Assembly: GCF_000327385.1 (NCBI RefSeq)
Contig: NW_008708358.1
Location: forward strand, 2,983,376-3,047,375
DNA: 64,000 nucleotides
From: Lottia gigantea
Lineage: Eukaryota > Mollusca > Gastropoda > Lottiidae
Direction: 5' to 3'
The position numbers and the translations under genes are program-made. Positions 44,758 to 56,215 of this stretch are shown here, piece after piece (position 1 is the first letter of the stretch; the number at the start of each line of letters is the position of its first letter). Below the pieces are notes generated by a model, which was given only the letters and a program-made list of their open reading frames with translations, was not told the origin of the DNA and did not search any database.

Positions 44758-45221
44758 CAAAGTTTTAATTTAGAATACTGGATATTCCTAATTTTGTTCA
44801 TGCAGAAAGCCGTTTTTAAAACGTTTATGATAATATGCAACACTGAAGTTTATATTTTTGTATTGTATTCAATAAGAGTACACTGTGAAACACTCTGTGA
44901 TGTTCGATAGTTAAACAAAGGGTATTTAAATATAATGTCTTGTATTTCAGAGTGAAATCCTGTTTCCTGTACTAGAATGACTTATTAATAGTGAAGATTA
45001 GAATCATGAGACCTATTTTGGTGAGTTTTTTTCAGTTCTATTAAATATAAAAAGTTCAATGTTTAAAGTTATCTTCTAGAGTTCCCGAATATCTTTATTT
45101 CAGACGTACTAGAATAGAATCACTTATGAAGAGTGAACAGCATAAATTTTGTGTTTTAGATTAGACAATTTTGGCCTAATGTAAGATTTGAACAACATTT
45201 AGAAGCTGAGAGCACATATAA

Positions 45222-45420
45222 CAGAAAGCACAAGGGAATATATTATGGTATAACACTACATACAGACATAATGTTTCAACACAATTTACACGTGTCGTCA
45301 TCAGATGAAAATGATGTTATACCATAATATATTCCTTATTTTCAGCTGATGACGACACATGTAAATTGTGTTTCTGATGATTTGTTTGTTATATCATAAT
45401 ATATTCCCTTGTGTTTTCTG
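45222..45420. mobile_element. foldback element with nested inverted repeats
   Basis: The outer arms CAGAAAGCACAAGGGAATAT (45222) and ATATTCCCTTGTGTTTTCTG (45401) enclose the element. A second copy of the inner arm, TGTTATACCATAATATATTC, ends at 45335, so the left two thirds (45235-45335) make a closed hairpin of their own. The right third repeats the CTGATGACGACACATGTAAA motif once more (45345-45364). Confidence 0.85.
45235..45335 (-). ncRNA. candidate hammerhead-ribozyme-like motif
   Basis: On the minus strand a 21-bp outer stem (45335-45315 with 45255-45235) encloses CTGATGA (45304-45298). A hairpin GACAC/GTGTT follows, then GAAAC (45277-45273). A short helix ACAT/ATGT comes next (45274-45271 with 45261-45258), then A at 45257 in a GTA context. 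This is the order of a type I hammerhead: stem I, CUGANGA, stem II, GAAA, stem III, UH, stem I. Deviations are an extra C between CTGATGA and stem II, a first stem II pair that is G-U, and a large internal loop in stem I. Hammerheads are known in Penelope-like elements and animal retrozymes. Activity is only inferred. Confidence 0.35.
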
Positions 45421-46034
45421 TTAAATTTTCGTTCTTACTGAAACAAGTAGAGATCTTCAGACAACTGTTACTGTTTGTTTGTTCATATTGTTTGTTAAGT
45501 TATGTAAAACCACATCTGGTAAAATCAAATTATTTTTTATTGATTCAATTTAAAAATTATCCAATACAAGATGAAAATGTTGTTCTTGTCTTTTAGTCCG
45601 AAACATGTGCCAATAACTGAACTGCTGGTGTCATAAATATTCCAGTAAAGAGACAACTTCTGTGTCTAATTTGTGGATTTAAGTTCATTTCATTTTCATT
45701 ATTTTTTAGGAAAACAGGATATAACACAAAATGCCTCACCTTTTTATGCCAATAAAGTGTAGAATAATATTGCATAAAGGGTCATAAAGCGATGATTATG
45801 CACCTTTATGTTAATAAATAGTTTCCTATTAAAATATTACAATTGAAATACATAATAAATGATTCACACTGTAGTTAGCTAGATTTCATTATTAATATAT
45901 TACTCAAATAGTTCTGTTGAACTACATTAAAAGTTTGTTCACCATGACGTAACTTGTAACACTATTAGCTCTTGACATCAGGGAATTGAAAATGTTTATT
46001 TTTCTGTTAATGTAATATTGAGGTGAGTTTGGAG

Positions 46035-46880
46035 TGTGCATGTTAATGCCATTAAAAAAAAAAAAGGTGTTTAATAGATGTTTGAGATAAACTGCAATTA
46101 AGAATTTGTTTTTAATTCAGGAGTTAAAGAATTAAGTACTGATAGTGAACTTGGATGGTACTCTTATGAGATTTTGAAGTGAGGAAAAGCCTTCAAATTA
46201 AAAAACAGTGGATGACCAATTGATAAAAGTATAGTTAGAGAAGTAGAATATTTGAAAATTTGAATACTTTGAAAAAAAAAAGCCTTATTAAAGATGAGTT
46301 CCCTTATTTTCATTGATGCAAATGAAAATGCTAATACTTATATGAATAGAAAGTAGAGGTATTCTTATGACATAGAAAAATATATACATCCTTATGATTG
46401 GTTAAAACTGTTAATTATATGCAATAAGAACAAAGATATGATTAATAATACATGATAATTCATTAGAAACACCAATTAATTAAATAGTTTGCTTAATTTG
46501 ACACTAAAAAGATATGGAAACCCATCTTTATAGTTCACTGCAATTGTGAATTTGGTTGATACTTGGTTTGAAACTGGTACAAAAATCTTGAAGTGAGAAA
46601 TACAAATTGATAATGGAGAAATGTTTAATTATGGAAGAGAATTAGGTAGACACAGTTTAGTCAGCATGATAACACCGCAGTAATCTAAAAATCTTGAAAA
46701 CTGATTAAAAAAAGATGTTTGATAGATGTTTAAGTATTAACTATAGTTGTTAATTAGCTTGATACTTGTTTATAAATGGTGTAGTAATTTTGAAGAGTTA
46801 TTGGCAGAAGAAAAAGTTGATAAATGTTTGATTAAAAAATAGAATTAAGTGAATTATATCAGTAATTAAGATATATTAGA
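46035..46880. repeat. very decayed tandem duplication of about 190 bp
   Basis: Blocks such as AATAGATGTTTGAGATAAAC, TGATAGATGTTTAAGTATTA, GGTTGATACTTGGTTTGAAA and TAGCTTGATACTTGTTTATA, together with TTTGAAGTGAGGAAA, CTTGAAGTGAGAAAT and TTTGAAGAGTTATTG, recur in order. Confidence 0.4.
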
Positions 46881-47679
46881 TATTGTAGAAGTGATAGAAA
46901 CTGTAAACAAACAGTGTGTTATTAAGGAAATATAAGAGAAATAAGTAATCATTACATACTCTGATATGTGGAAATTTATCTAGAAGATTGAAATATTCTG
47001 GAAACATTGTTCGATATTAAGTGATTTTTATTCAACTATAACAAGTAAAAATAGTTGAAACTTATGAAAATTACAATTTTTTTTAATCATGAAGTTTTTT
47101 ACTTTAAAGGTTTATAATGCTCTGAGTGTGTTAAAATATCATATTAAATGAATTTCTCTAGATTGGCTTTAACAGATAAAATTTAGTAAGTAATATTATA
47201 AAGTGTTAGATGGTATGGACTGCAGTGGTCTCAGGAAAGGAAGTATTTAGTGTTGTTCTGTAGGCTGCACCAAATTGTATAAGTGATAAACAGTTAGTAT
47301 TCTTGATTTGAAAGATAATTTTGATGTTTTTCTCTCTGAAATTTTTTAAATTTACTTCAAATGTAGACAAGGCTTTCAGTAATGGGGGCCAAATATCAGA
47401 GGTAGCCCGAATATTTAACCTAGTTAAAATGCGGGAAAAACTTCCATTCGGGCTGCAAGGTTACTCTTATTATAGATACTGGATTTTAGAATGGTTCAAA
47501 ATGATGACTTCTCATGATGTTACACATTGTGTAACTATAGCTCTCCATCAATCATATTTAAGTAATGAGAAATGACCCTAATTTTGTTTGTCAATCTATT
47601 GATCTCAGTATGTCAATAGGATTATAATTTATTGAAATATATTTAAACTATGTAATGATGACAGTTATAAGATAATAAA

Positions 47680-47840
47680 AATATTTTCACATGATTTAGA
47701 AGTCAGAAAGGGAAGTAGTGGTTAAATTATTTAACATTGCAATTTTGCTTAACATTAATTCTTGCATTCTCGTCCAACGTATCCAAAGGATAATAAAACA
47801 AATTTTCACACGACTTAGAAGTCTTAAAGGGATTTTGTTG
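47680..47840. repeat. decayed two-copy duplication, about 120 bp
   Basis: ATAATAAAAATATTTTCACA then TGATTTAGAAGTCAGAAAGG is repeated near 47791 as ATAATAAAACAAATTTTCAC then ACGACTTAGAAGTCTTAAAG. Confidence 0.55.
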
Positions 47841-48244
47841 TTTCAATATTTGCTTTTAGAGCTTCAATAGACAAAATTTTATACATATCTATTGCTTTTT
47901 AGAATGAAAATCTCACTTTTGGTTTGTCTTCAATATAATATAATCTCTTTCTAAGCTCTGGCAGCTGAAAAATACAATGCTTACAACTGATCTTACATTT
48001 AATGGTAATAGTAGCTCTATCAGCTTGTAAAGCAAATATTTAGATTACTGTATACCCTTGAGCTACGTCAGTTGATGAATAGAAAGATTCAATGACTGCA
48101 TCCCTTTAAATATAGTGAATTTTAAATATTTCAGTATATTTAGATGTCTGTATCCCTTTTTAATTTATAATTTCTCATGGGTAGCTGAAGTTTAGCAGGA
48201 GATGCTGGCAAGCAGATTGATTAAATAACTTTAAATGTATAAAT

Positions 48245-48500
48245 CTTGATATGCAAATGTAGTTTCAGATGCTAGATCTGTTTTTAACTAACAGTGCAGA
48301 TTCTAGGTCTGTTTCTGGATGACAGCATACCTTAAAATCTACCAATCATGAAAAACTAACTAAATATTGATTCAATACAGATGCTTGGTCTAATTGTAAC
48401 TGACAGCATACCTTTCTACCAGTCATGAAAAAAACTAACAGCGCCGATGTTTGGTCTATTTCTGGATGACAGCATACCTTTAAATCTTTCAATCTTGAAA
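48245..48500. repeat. tandem repeat of variable 50-100 bp units, about four copies
   Basis: GATGCTAGATCTGTTTTTAA, GATTCTAGGTCTGTTTCTGG, GATGCTTGGTCTAATTGTAA and GATGTTTGGTCTATTTCTGG mark the units, three of them followed by TGACAGCATACCTTT and then ATCATGAAAAAC-like sequence. The 94-codon minus-strand frame (48346-48630) crosses these units. Confidence 0.7.
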
Positions 48501-50353
48501 TACAGATAGAAAATAGATTTTGATTTATATTACCAGTGTAAATAGAGCAATGGGTTAAAAACTCTTCACGGCTTGACTTTACAGCTTGAACATCAGAATT
48601 AATATCAACTTTTATGTGAAATATCTTCAATAACTGCCGAGTTCAGTTTTTATTGTGTAACTCTACTATTATTAGTGGCTGAGATTAATTTTATTGGATT
48701 CTGGATTTTGGCTATTGAGTTTAGGATGTGAATGGGTATGTTTTAGTTTTCTCCTTGTGATTGAATTAAGAATGTCCTTAAGACAGAATCGGATATTTTT
48801 GAATCTGATTCAACTTTGACTGGTAAGGATAAAGGAACAGCAATGGTGTATGTTTCATTAGTTAATAGTTCTGTCTATGTTTCTGTAAAGTATAAGCTCA
48901 AAGCTTAGATATATGTATATAATACTGAGCTTCTGTAAAGCTCAAAGCTAAAGTGATAAATTAAATAGATATTTTAAAATATATAAAGTAGTGAGCACAT
49001 ACCCCACTTGAAGTTCAAATAAAAGACTGGATATTTCTGATTCAACCATTATTTACATTATCAAGTCATTTCTAGTAAACATTGTACTGTCACTGTATAA
49101 TTAGATGAGAAACATGACCCATGTCAGCCTGAAGGTGGAACGTCGTTAGTAATTTCCGGTATTCTTAATTCATTAATGATATTACTAATGACCTTATAGA
49201 AACACCTGACCTTGTACACAGATTTCTACATGTCAACTGCCATTAAGTCTCTAAGAGCTGTCTTGCGTTTTCATCTAAAACAGACATATACTTAGCCAAA
49301 TTCAGAATTCATCAAATCTTCCCTACAACCTTGGGGACCTTCGCCATTCATTGGACTTAACACCTGAAAATTCTACATTTATCAACCAACAATCTTCACT
49401 CAATCCTCAAATAATTCCATTGGATCTGTTTAAAGTGTGGTCTATTTATCAAGTAGCTGGTGATAATGACAGGATTGGTTTTGTAAAAATAAAGCTAATT
49501 TATATGTGTAAATCTAATCTTTTAACAGATATTTTTCTAATGTTTGTTATAAAGTCTGACAACTCGCATGTTTGAGAGATATTGTGTAAAGAAGTTGTCA
49601 TTCTGTTGACAGCTCGTGTTTCTATTACCTCTATATATGGTCAGATTGATTTCCTGTGTTGATGTTTTTAGGTTCTTCAAGTTTGTCATATTTCGCTCTG
49701 CATGTTTCTGTACAATATTTAATAAAATTAAGTGAATTCTGTAGGTATTAAATATAGAGGTTTTATTATCAAAATACATGTAGCTTTCTTGAAAATTGAT
49801 ATTAAAAGCTATGTGTACTCTCTGAATTCTGATTTGAATAAGGAATTCCAAGGGAAGTTAGGCTGTCATAGCATCTTTGTATTTAACAAAGGTAAACTAG
49901 CTGGTATGACCAGGATCTGTGGGATTCAAGATTGTACCTTGTACTAGATATTTCAATCGAATTGAATCGGTGTTGCAGGTCAGAGAGGCAGACCTGGAAA
50001 AAATGTCCAGTAGATGGAAAATGAATAAAGAGCTACTTGTGTTACCAGTTAGTCATTTTTAAGATTCATCGACAGTTGGCAATTGAAAAAAAATTTCCCT
50101 CAAAGCAAATAATATGATCTTCAACAACCAAAAGAGTATTAAAAAAGTAGAACATGAACTACATTTCATCTTAATGTATTTGCACAGCAGTAGGCCTATT
50201 CAGACCTTCAATTCACCCTGACTCTATGCCTGAAGATCTGGAACAAGTCAGACTCTGTATTTATCAGATGATATTCATGTTAATCAAGGCTACAAGAATA
50301 TTCATATTAGTAAAGGTCAAGGGTCAGCTACATGATGTAAATATTTTGAAATG
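48501..50353. other. AT-rich DNA, no gene seen
   Basis: Frames of 71-104 codons overlap on both strands at 49351-49947 with no recognisable motif and mostly Ile/Asn/Lys/Phe composition. Confidence 0.5.
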
Positions 50354-50660
50354 TTAAAGTGATACTACCGCTTAGAATGAACATAAATTTAAAGTCTCAA
50401 ACTTGGTCAATAAGTGTATATATTCATCAGTTGGTCTTACCAGGTGTCATGACTTAAGAATAGAATCTCGCTATGATTCTAAGCATATTTCAGAGTTACT
50501 TAGTTTAATGGATTATTACTTAGTTTTAAGGATTCATTAGATTATAGAGGGATTGTGTTGTATAGTTATGACACTAGGTAAGTCCATTGATGAACAAATA
50601 CTCATTTTAAGCAAGTTTAAAGATTGATTAATTGGTCATCTTAAGAGGTAGACTACTAGA
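50354..50660 (+). mobile_element. MITE-C copy
   Basis: TTAA then AGTGATACTACCGCTTAGAA opens it. Then come CTCAAACTTGGTCAATAAGT, GTATATATTCATCAGTTGGT, CAGGTGTCATGACTTAAGAA and ACTTAGTTTAATGGATTATT. The interior is collinear with 62479-62840. The right terminus is blurred. Confidence 0.7.
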
Positions 50661-50679
50661 ACACTAGGAAAATGTGTAT

Positions 50680-50905
50680 TATTAGAGGTCAGGGTTCAGC
50701 ATCAAGGATAACCTCAAAATTTTGAAACTTAATTATAATAATTGATGCTAAGAATATGTTTGATAGTAGAGGTCAAGGGTTAGCATCAAGGATAACCTCA
50801 AAATTTTGAAACTTAATTCTGATAATTGATGCTAAGAATATGTTTGATAGTAGAGGTCAAGGGTCAGCATCAAGGATAACATCAAAATTTGGAAACTAAA
50901 TTCTG
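50680..50905. repeat. 84-bp tandem repeat, nearly three copies
   Basis: TAGAGGTCAAGGGTCAGCAT, CAAGGATAACCTCAAAATTT, TGAAACTTAATTCTGATAAT and TGATGCTAAGAATATGTTTG repeat with few changes. A related AAAGGTCAAGGGTCAGC lies upstream at 50315. Confidence 0.9.
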
Positions 50906-50954
50906 ATAATTGATAGAATCAGCTGTTGGAGGTTGATTGGAGGTAGAAAGATAA

Positions 50955-51640
50955 AAGAAAATGTTAATATTAAAATCTTTATATCACACTGCTTGGTATC
51001 TTATTAATTACAGTTAATTACCTTCTACTGCATGAGTTGATATATCAGATATATTCATTGAGTCAGTGACTATTCAGATACTGTATAATTCTGATTATAA
51101 CGCACTCCCTTTCTTACCCTTGAATTAATCTAAAATAAATTGTCACAGTTAAAAATATAGATATTCATTTAATTACAGTTAATTAGCGTCAATTATTTCT
51201 ACTGCATGAGTTGATTAATCAGATACGTGTATTTACAACACTCAGTCAATGAGATACAGTATTATTGCGAATATAACGCGTACCACTTCTTACCTTGAGT
51301 GAAACTGGAAAGAGCTGTCACGGTAAAATTGCAAAGATTAAAATTTGTATATCACACTGTTTGATATCTCCTTAATTACAGTTAATTACTCAGATACTAT
51401 ATTATTGTGAATATAACGCGCACCACTTCTTACCTTGAGTGAAACTGGAAAGAGCCCTCGCAGTGAAAATTGCAGAGATTAGTATCTTTATTTTACTCTG
51501 CCTGGTATTGTTATAAATATCTCTACTACATGAGTTGATTAAGCAAATACAGCCTTTACAATACTCAGTAAATGAGTTACCTTTAATTATGAATATAACT
51601 CATGGCCATTCTTACAAGTAAGTAAATCTTGAAAAATCTC
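50955..51640. repeat. decayed tandem repeat of about 120-190 bp, four copies
   Basis: Shared blocks are TATATCACACTGCTTGGTAT, TTAATTACAGTTAATTACCT, TCTACTGCATGAGTTGATTA, ATTGCGAATATAACGCGTAC and TTGAGTGAAACTGGAAAGAG. The middle two copies keep AACGCGNACCACTTCTTACC almost unchanged, and the fourth is heavily diverged. Confidence 0.7.
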
Positions 51641-52261
51641 TTGAATAATATACAACTGCCAAACGAAAAAATCAAGCCAAATCTTCCAAAAGTTTTTCTA
51701 TAATTACAGAAACCACAGATGTTGAACAAGAAATCAGAATAATGCCAACAGAAGCTAAAAAGTGATACACAGACAATGCCTTGAATCTCAAGTGGATGCC
51801 AGGATTCTGTTTTTAAATTTAGATTCTAGTAACAACTGTAGAGATTTCTTAAATTGTTACAGCTCTAAATTTCAGTATATCAATTTTTCCGATTGATTTT
51901 TCAAGTTTTATTCTAAGGAATTGGCATTGAAAGCTCATTAGTAATATTTGGCCATATTTTTACCCTATTCTTATTAAGATATTATTATTAACTATTAACT
52001 ATTAAAGTATTGCCATATATCTTTCAATTAAAATTGTTATTGAAACAAGGAATTTTTCCCAAGGGTTTTTGACATTTGAATAACAGATATTGTGCATTGT
52101 TATTTAACATCAACCCAATTAAGAAGTTATCAGAGAGGTTGTTTGTTTGTATTGGTTCTAGGGTAAACATACTGGTGAGAATAGGGTTGGTTTTTGTCAG
52201 CTGCCATCTTGATTGATCAAATTTGAATTAAAAAACTAACTCTTGATCCAGCCAGTCTGTG

Positions 52262-52517
52262 ATTCTTCTACAGAAATTTTTTAGAAGCCAATCAGTAAAA
52301 TTGTTCACGGCTCTTTGTTGAAATTTGAGCCTTATGTATGTCTTTGTATGTCTAGAATTATCTGCGTTTGAATGTTAAAAAGATGAGTCGTCTTTTCTTG
52401 AGACACTGTCAAGTGCAGAAAACATATCTATCAAAATAGAAAAAGTATTTCCAGTACCTCTGAAGGCTATTTATATATATTGAAGACTCAAATCAAACCC
52501 CAAAATGGCGCCTTTAA
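52262..52517 (-). mobile_element. MITE-B copy 4, lacking one end
   Basis: GAAGCCAATCAGTAAAATTG, AATTATCTGCGTTTGAATGT, TACCTCTGAAGGCTATTTAT and CCCCAAAATGGCGCCTTTAA run in the same orientation as copy 1. The right end meets TTAA at 52514-52517. The left terminus, with the GGGACAG end, is missing. Confidence 0.75.
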
Positions 52518-52740
52518 GACTCATAACACATTGGATTTCACTTGATAAAATCATTTTGAAAGTTCAGAAAAACATAGACCTCATTTCCTCAGGCAAGAAC
52601 AAAAAACTGTGAGTTCATGACATATAGGCTAAAATAGATTAGTTATCTGTAGATTGCCCAGCGTGAAACCCGGAGTAACGACATGTTCTGTCTGAAAAAA
52701 ACTTAATTGCGAGACAATTGATGTATTGAGTGAAATAAAT

Positions 52741-52850
52741 AAACTTAGTACTAACGATCTGAACTGCAAATCAAAACCAGAAATCCAAAAACAACATAAT
52801 GGCGAAAAACATAGATAGCAGCTAATGAACTTTTCATATTAGGAAGCCAT
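52741..52850 (-). repeat. repeat D, reversed copy
   Basis: TAGTACTAACGATCTGAACT, GCAAATCAAAACCAGAAATC, CATAATGGCGAAAAACATAG and ATAGCAGCTAATGAACTTTT are the reverse complement of the 29.4-kb block. Confidence 0.65.
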
Positions 52851-53295
52851 TGTAATTTAATGTATTTTTTATTTCATTTTAGTAATTAAACTGTACATGA
52901 AGACAAGCTAGGGTGTTATTGGTGATGACAATTAATTGATTAACTTTTTCCAGACATTGGCAATGAATAGACAGTTTTTTTACATGTTTCATTAAACCTA
53001 AAGGTCTCATTTTGAAATATATTTGCTCAGACAAGCCTGCTGGTAGTATTATTCTGGTTGTAATTATTAATAATGGAATTTAATTGATTACAGTCTTTGA
53101 AAGTTGACATCTCAACGAAAGTTTTTTACTTATTCGTGACAAGTCCATTTTTCAGTGGACAGTCATTTATAATTATTTTTGCCGAGACGAGCATGCTGTG
53201 AACTAATTAATTAGTGTCCTTGAAACATGGAAAGTTTTTTTTTGTTCAGATAATAAATAAATGTAGCAAAGAAACAATATTAGCTGTTTGGAATC

Positions 53296-53518
53296 TCCTT
53301 AGAAATATACTAGCTCTTAGAATGGACATAAAAGTCTCAAACTTGGTCAATAAGTGTATATATTCATCAGTTAGATTTACCAGGTGCCATGATTAAAGAA
53401 TAGAATCTCTCTATAGGACGATATATACCTTCAAGTACGTAATAAAGGGTCTTTCAATTATTACTTATAGGATTACAGAGGGATTCTGTCGTATAGTTTT
53501 GAGGAAGTATACCTTTAA
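53296..53518 (+). mobile_element. MITE-C copy, shortened
   Basis: CTTAGAATGGACATAAAAGT, CTCAAACTTGGTCAATAAGT and CAGGTGCCATGATTAAAGAA lead to the right terminus AGGAAGTATACCTTTAAG. This gives the family its right end (TTAA at 53515-53518), inverse to the AAGGATACT left end at 62483. Confidence 0.7.
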
Positions 53519-53904
53519 GTGACTCTGAGTTGACAAACTCAGTCGGAAAGTGGCATCAGATGTTCTGGGAGGGTGAGACGCCCTTCCTTGCTGAAGACAC
53601 CCACCAGATTACCAAGACAACCTCAAAATTTGATGTTTAGTTGACGCATGCCAATATAAACTTCTGTTCGTTACATTAGTCAGTGTCATCATTCAAAACT
53701 TTCAATTTTTTATCTGTTTCCATGCCACAAGTTATTAAAGCTGACATTTTGATTTGAAACTCCCAAGACGGGCATGCTGTTAGTTTCATTGTTAAGAAGG
53801 ATGGCAGTGGCTAAGTTGAATATGGCACTGAGAAAGTTCAATTATTTGTCTGGTCAAGTTAGAGAAATGATGGTCATGAGCTGATATCACTGTAGAGGTT
53901 AAAA

Positions 53905-54005
53905 GATAATCCACGAAAGATCATTGCCAACATCAAGACCAGCTGGTAGAAAGGGCCCCTGTGAATCTAAGTTGTTATCTTTGTACAAGGGAATTGTTGT
54001 TTTCT
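53905..54005 (+). mobile_element. SINE-1, 3' fragment
   Basis: GATAATCCACGAAAGATCAT, AAGACCAGCTGGTAGAAAGG and CTGTGAATCTAAGTTGTTAT with TTTGTACAAGG follow the SINE-1 3' end. The TTTC tail has degraded. A plus-strand 85-codon frame (53924-54181) runs through it and is not a gene. Confidence 0.75.
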
Positions 54006-54193
54006 TATCATTCTTTGCATCATTAAATGAAAGGTTAACAAATTTAAAAAAAGGTCATTGGACAGTTTTCTTGAAGGTTAATATTCAAAGAAAGATCATT
54101 GCTATTTCCAAATATTTATTTTTCCAGTGGTTGACATTTTCACCAACCCTAGGGCAATCTAAGACTTTCAGTACTACTTAAGAGTTGATATTT

Positions 54194-54602
54194 CAATTCA
54201 TATAAAATCTACCAACTACTACCAACAACTACCTAGTTTGTGATATCAATATCCGCTGGAAGTGAACATTAACTTGTCAACTACCAACAACTACCTAGTT
54301 TGCGATATCAGTATCTGCTGAAAGCGAACATTAACTTGTCATCTACCAACAACTACCTAGTTTGCGATATCAGCATCTGCTGAAAGCGAACATTAACTTT
54401 TCATTTACCAACAACTACCTAGTTTGCGATATCAGCATCTGCTGAAAGCGAACATTAACTTTTCATTTACCAACTACTACCTTGTTTACGATATCAGCAT
54501 CCGCTGGAAGCGAACGTTAACTTGTCATTTACCAACAACTACCTTTTTGCGATATCAGCATCCGCTGGAAGCTTGTCATCTACCAACCAATTCATATAAA
54601 AA
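54194..54602 (-). repeat. 62-bp satellite, inverted relative of the 38.7-kb array
   Basis: About six units read on the minus strand TAGGTAGTTGTTGGTAGATG then ACAAGTTAATGTTCGCTTTC then AGCAGATGCTGATATCGCAA then AC. The period is 62 bp (GATATC at 54242, 54304, 54366 and 54428). CAATTCATATAAAA stands at the left edge (54194) and CAATTCATATAAA at the right edge (54588), a direct repeat bounding the array. Confidence 0.93.
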
Positions 54603-54994
54603 TTATTTTCAAAATATCATTCTGTTTACTTGGACAGTAAGAGTACTGAATTAAGTACTAGTATTTAAGTACAACCAAACCAAATTGGCAATCCTTTTGA
54701 AACATGAAATTTTCCTTCCTGTTTATTCCAGTTGGCTCATTTTGAAATGAAAAGCCAATTATCTGGAAAATAAATTTGTGACATGTACCAAGTTCAAAAA
54801 GACTGGTTCAACAAAACGTAATTACTACCTTCGTAAATTATGAATGTTTTTATATTATTTTATGTCTTCCTGCGTGGGTGTTTAAACACCTTGGTTATTT
54901 TAAGAACGTATTGTTTGAGAAGATTATTGCCCGCAGAGCTATATTTGTCTGGGGGTAGACGTATAAATAATAACTAGTAATTTCAATATTAATC

Positions 54995-55050
54995 TTCCAG
55001 TGTCAGGCAACTTGGAGTTTTACATCCTACTTTTCTGCACTGGATTGGTT
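54995..55050 (-). mobile_element. SINE-2, 3' fragment
   Basis: TGTCAGGCAACTTGGAGTTT then TACATCCTACTTTTCTGCAC is the reverse complement of the SINE-2 3' end (GTGCAGAAAAGTAGGATGTA). Confidence 0.65.
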
Positions 55051-55411
55051 TCGCGCAGTTGTAAATAAATCCCTTAGGGAACAGAAAATTTGATTGGTTG
55101 TTTATTGCTTTGACCTAGAACATGTGTTGCACAATAATTTCATTAGATTATGGATGGCATGTGCAGTCACACACAAAAAAATATAAAACATCTAGAGATA
55201 ATGATAATCACAACAGCTTAATCAGATCATGTTGGTCACCAGCAAATAGAAAACACATAAAAAGAATTATCTGAAACTGTATTGGTGTCTTCCCAATTCC
55301 TCTCATCTGTCAACATATCAGAACAGTTTCATGGTGTGAATTGTCATTGATTTGGGATGACCACAAGAATATGAGAGTTAGAAAAGAGTAAGTGTAAACT
55401 AAGACTAAAAA

Positions 55412-55500
55412 TATTAAAACAGAACCTAAAATAACACGATGTTACTCAGAGTTTCACGCAATGTGTCTTCAGACAACTGACCTACATACACTACTTAATA
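55412..55500 (+). repeat. repeat G copy 2
   Basis: ATATTAAAACAGAACCTAAA, GATGTTACTCAGAGTTTCAC and GTCTTCAGACAACTGACCTA match 25728-25812. Confidence 0.5.
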
Positions 55501-55842
55501 CAAAATCAAACATCTGACTTGATTATTTTTAATATTTTTAAATAATTCAAATTATGTCATTTTTACGTTCACCGAGAAAAAAAACCACGTCAAATCAAAT
55601 TAATCGAATTACCTGGAATCTTCTTTCATAATCTTTTATATTTTTGACAGAAATGGGTTGAAAAACCATACAACTGTCACAGAAAAATCTTATAATAGCT
55701 CTTGGGAACAAACAAACAGATCATGGTAAAGCGAATTCTGATTTTGATATCGTTTTTTTTTTTTGTACTACACCCACTTGAAATTATGAATAATAAGACC
55801 AATCTAGGTTTCTATTTATGAAGAGTTTATTTACTAAAATAT

Positions 55843-55858
55843 CTATATATATATATAT
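55843..55858. repeat. (AT)n tract
   Basis: This is a short AT dinucleotide run. Confidence 0.9.
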
Positions 55859-56071
55859 CTCTGGCAAAATCATTCTGACTTCCTTTCAGTTACCTATTGT
55901 TATGACATAACTAGTTCAGGTGTAAACAAATCAAATGTATTAAGTGCATCAGCATCTCAGAAAAAGACAATAAAACACTTTTTCTTTTTCTATATTGAAG
56001 GCAGGGCTGAATTCAAAATTGAGAAATATTGACATCTTGCCTGGGCTTTTAATATTCATACTTCCTCATTC

Positions 56072-56215
56072 AAGATGGATATACTTCCTCATATGAATAG
56101 TTCATTTAGTGCTTCCAATATTACTATACAAACAAGACAATAATTGTTTTTTTTAATCAAAATCTTCAAGAGTAAAAGTTGTATAGTAGGAGACTTCTCC
56201 AAATAGGTTTAATTT
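56072..56215. repeat. repeat D fragment next to a reversed repeat E fragment
   Basis: GGATATACTTCCTCATATGA then ATAGTTCATTTAGTGCTTCC (56077-56117) is the left part of D. AATCAAAATCTTCAAGAGTA then AAAGTTGTATAGTAGGAGAC (56157-56200) is E reversed. Confidence 0.5.

Noticed and set aside
44382-44768. 128-codon plus-strand open frame
   Set aside because: It lies across the MITE-A palindrome. The same arm sequence is read twice on opposite strands and no protein motif appears.
45448-45470. Repeat G copy (CTTCAGACAACTG)
   Set aside because: Only 13 bp match and the flanks are unrelated.
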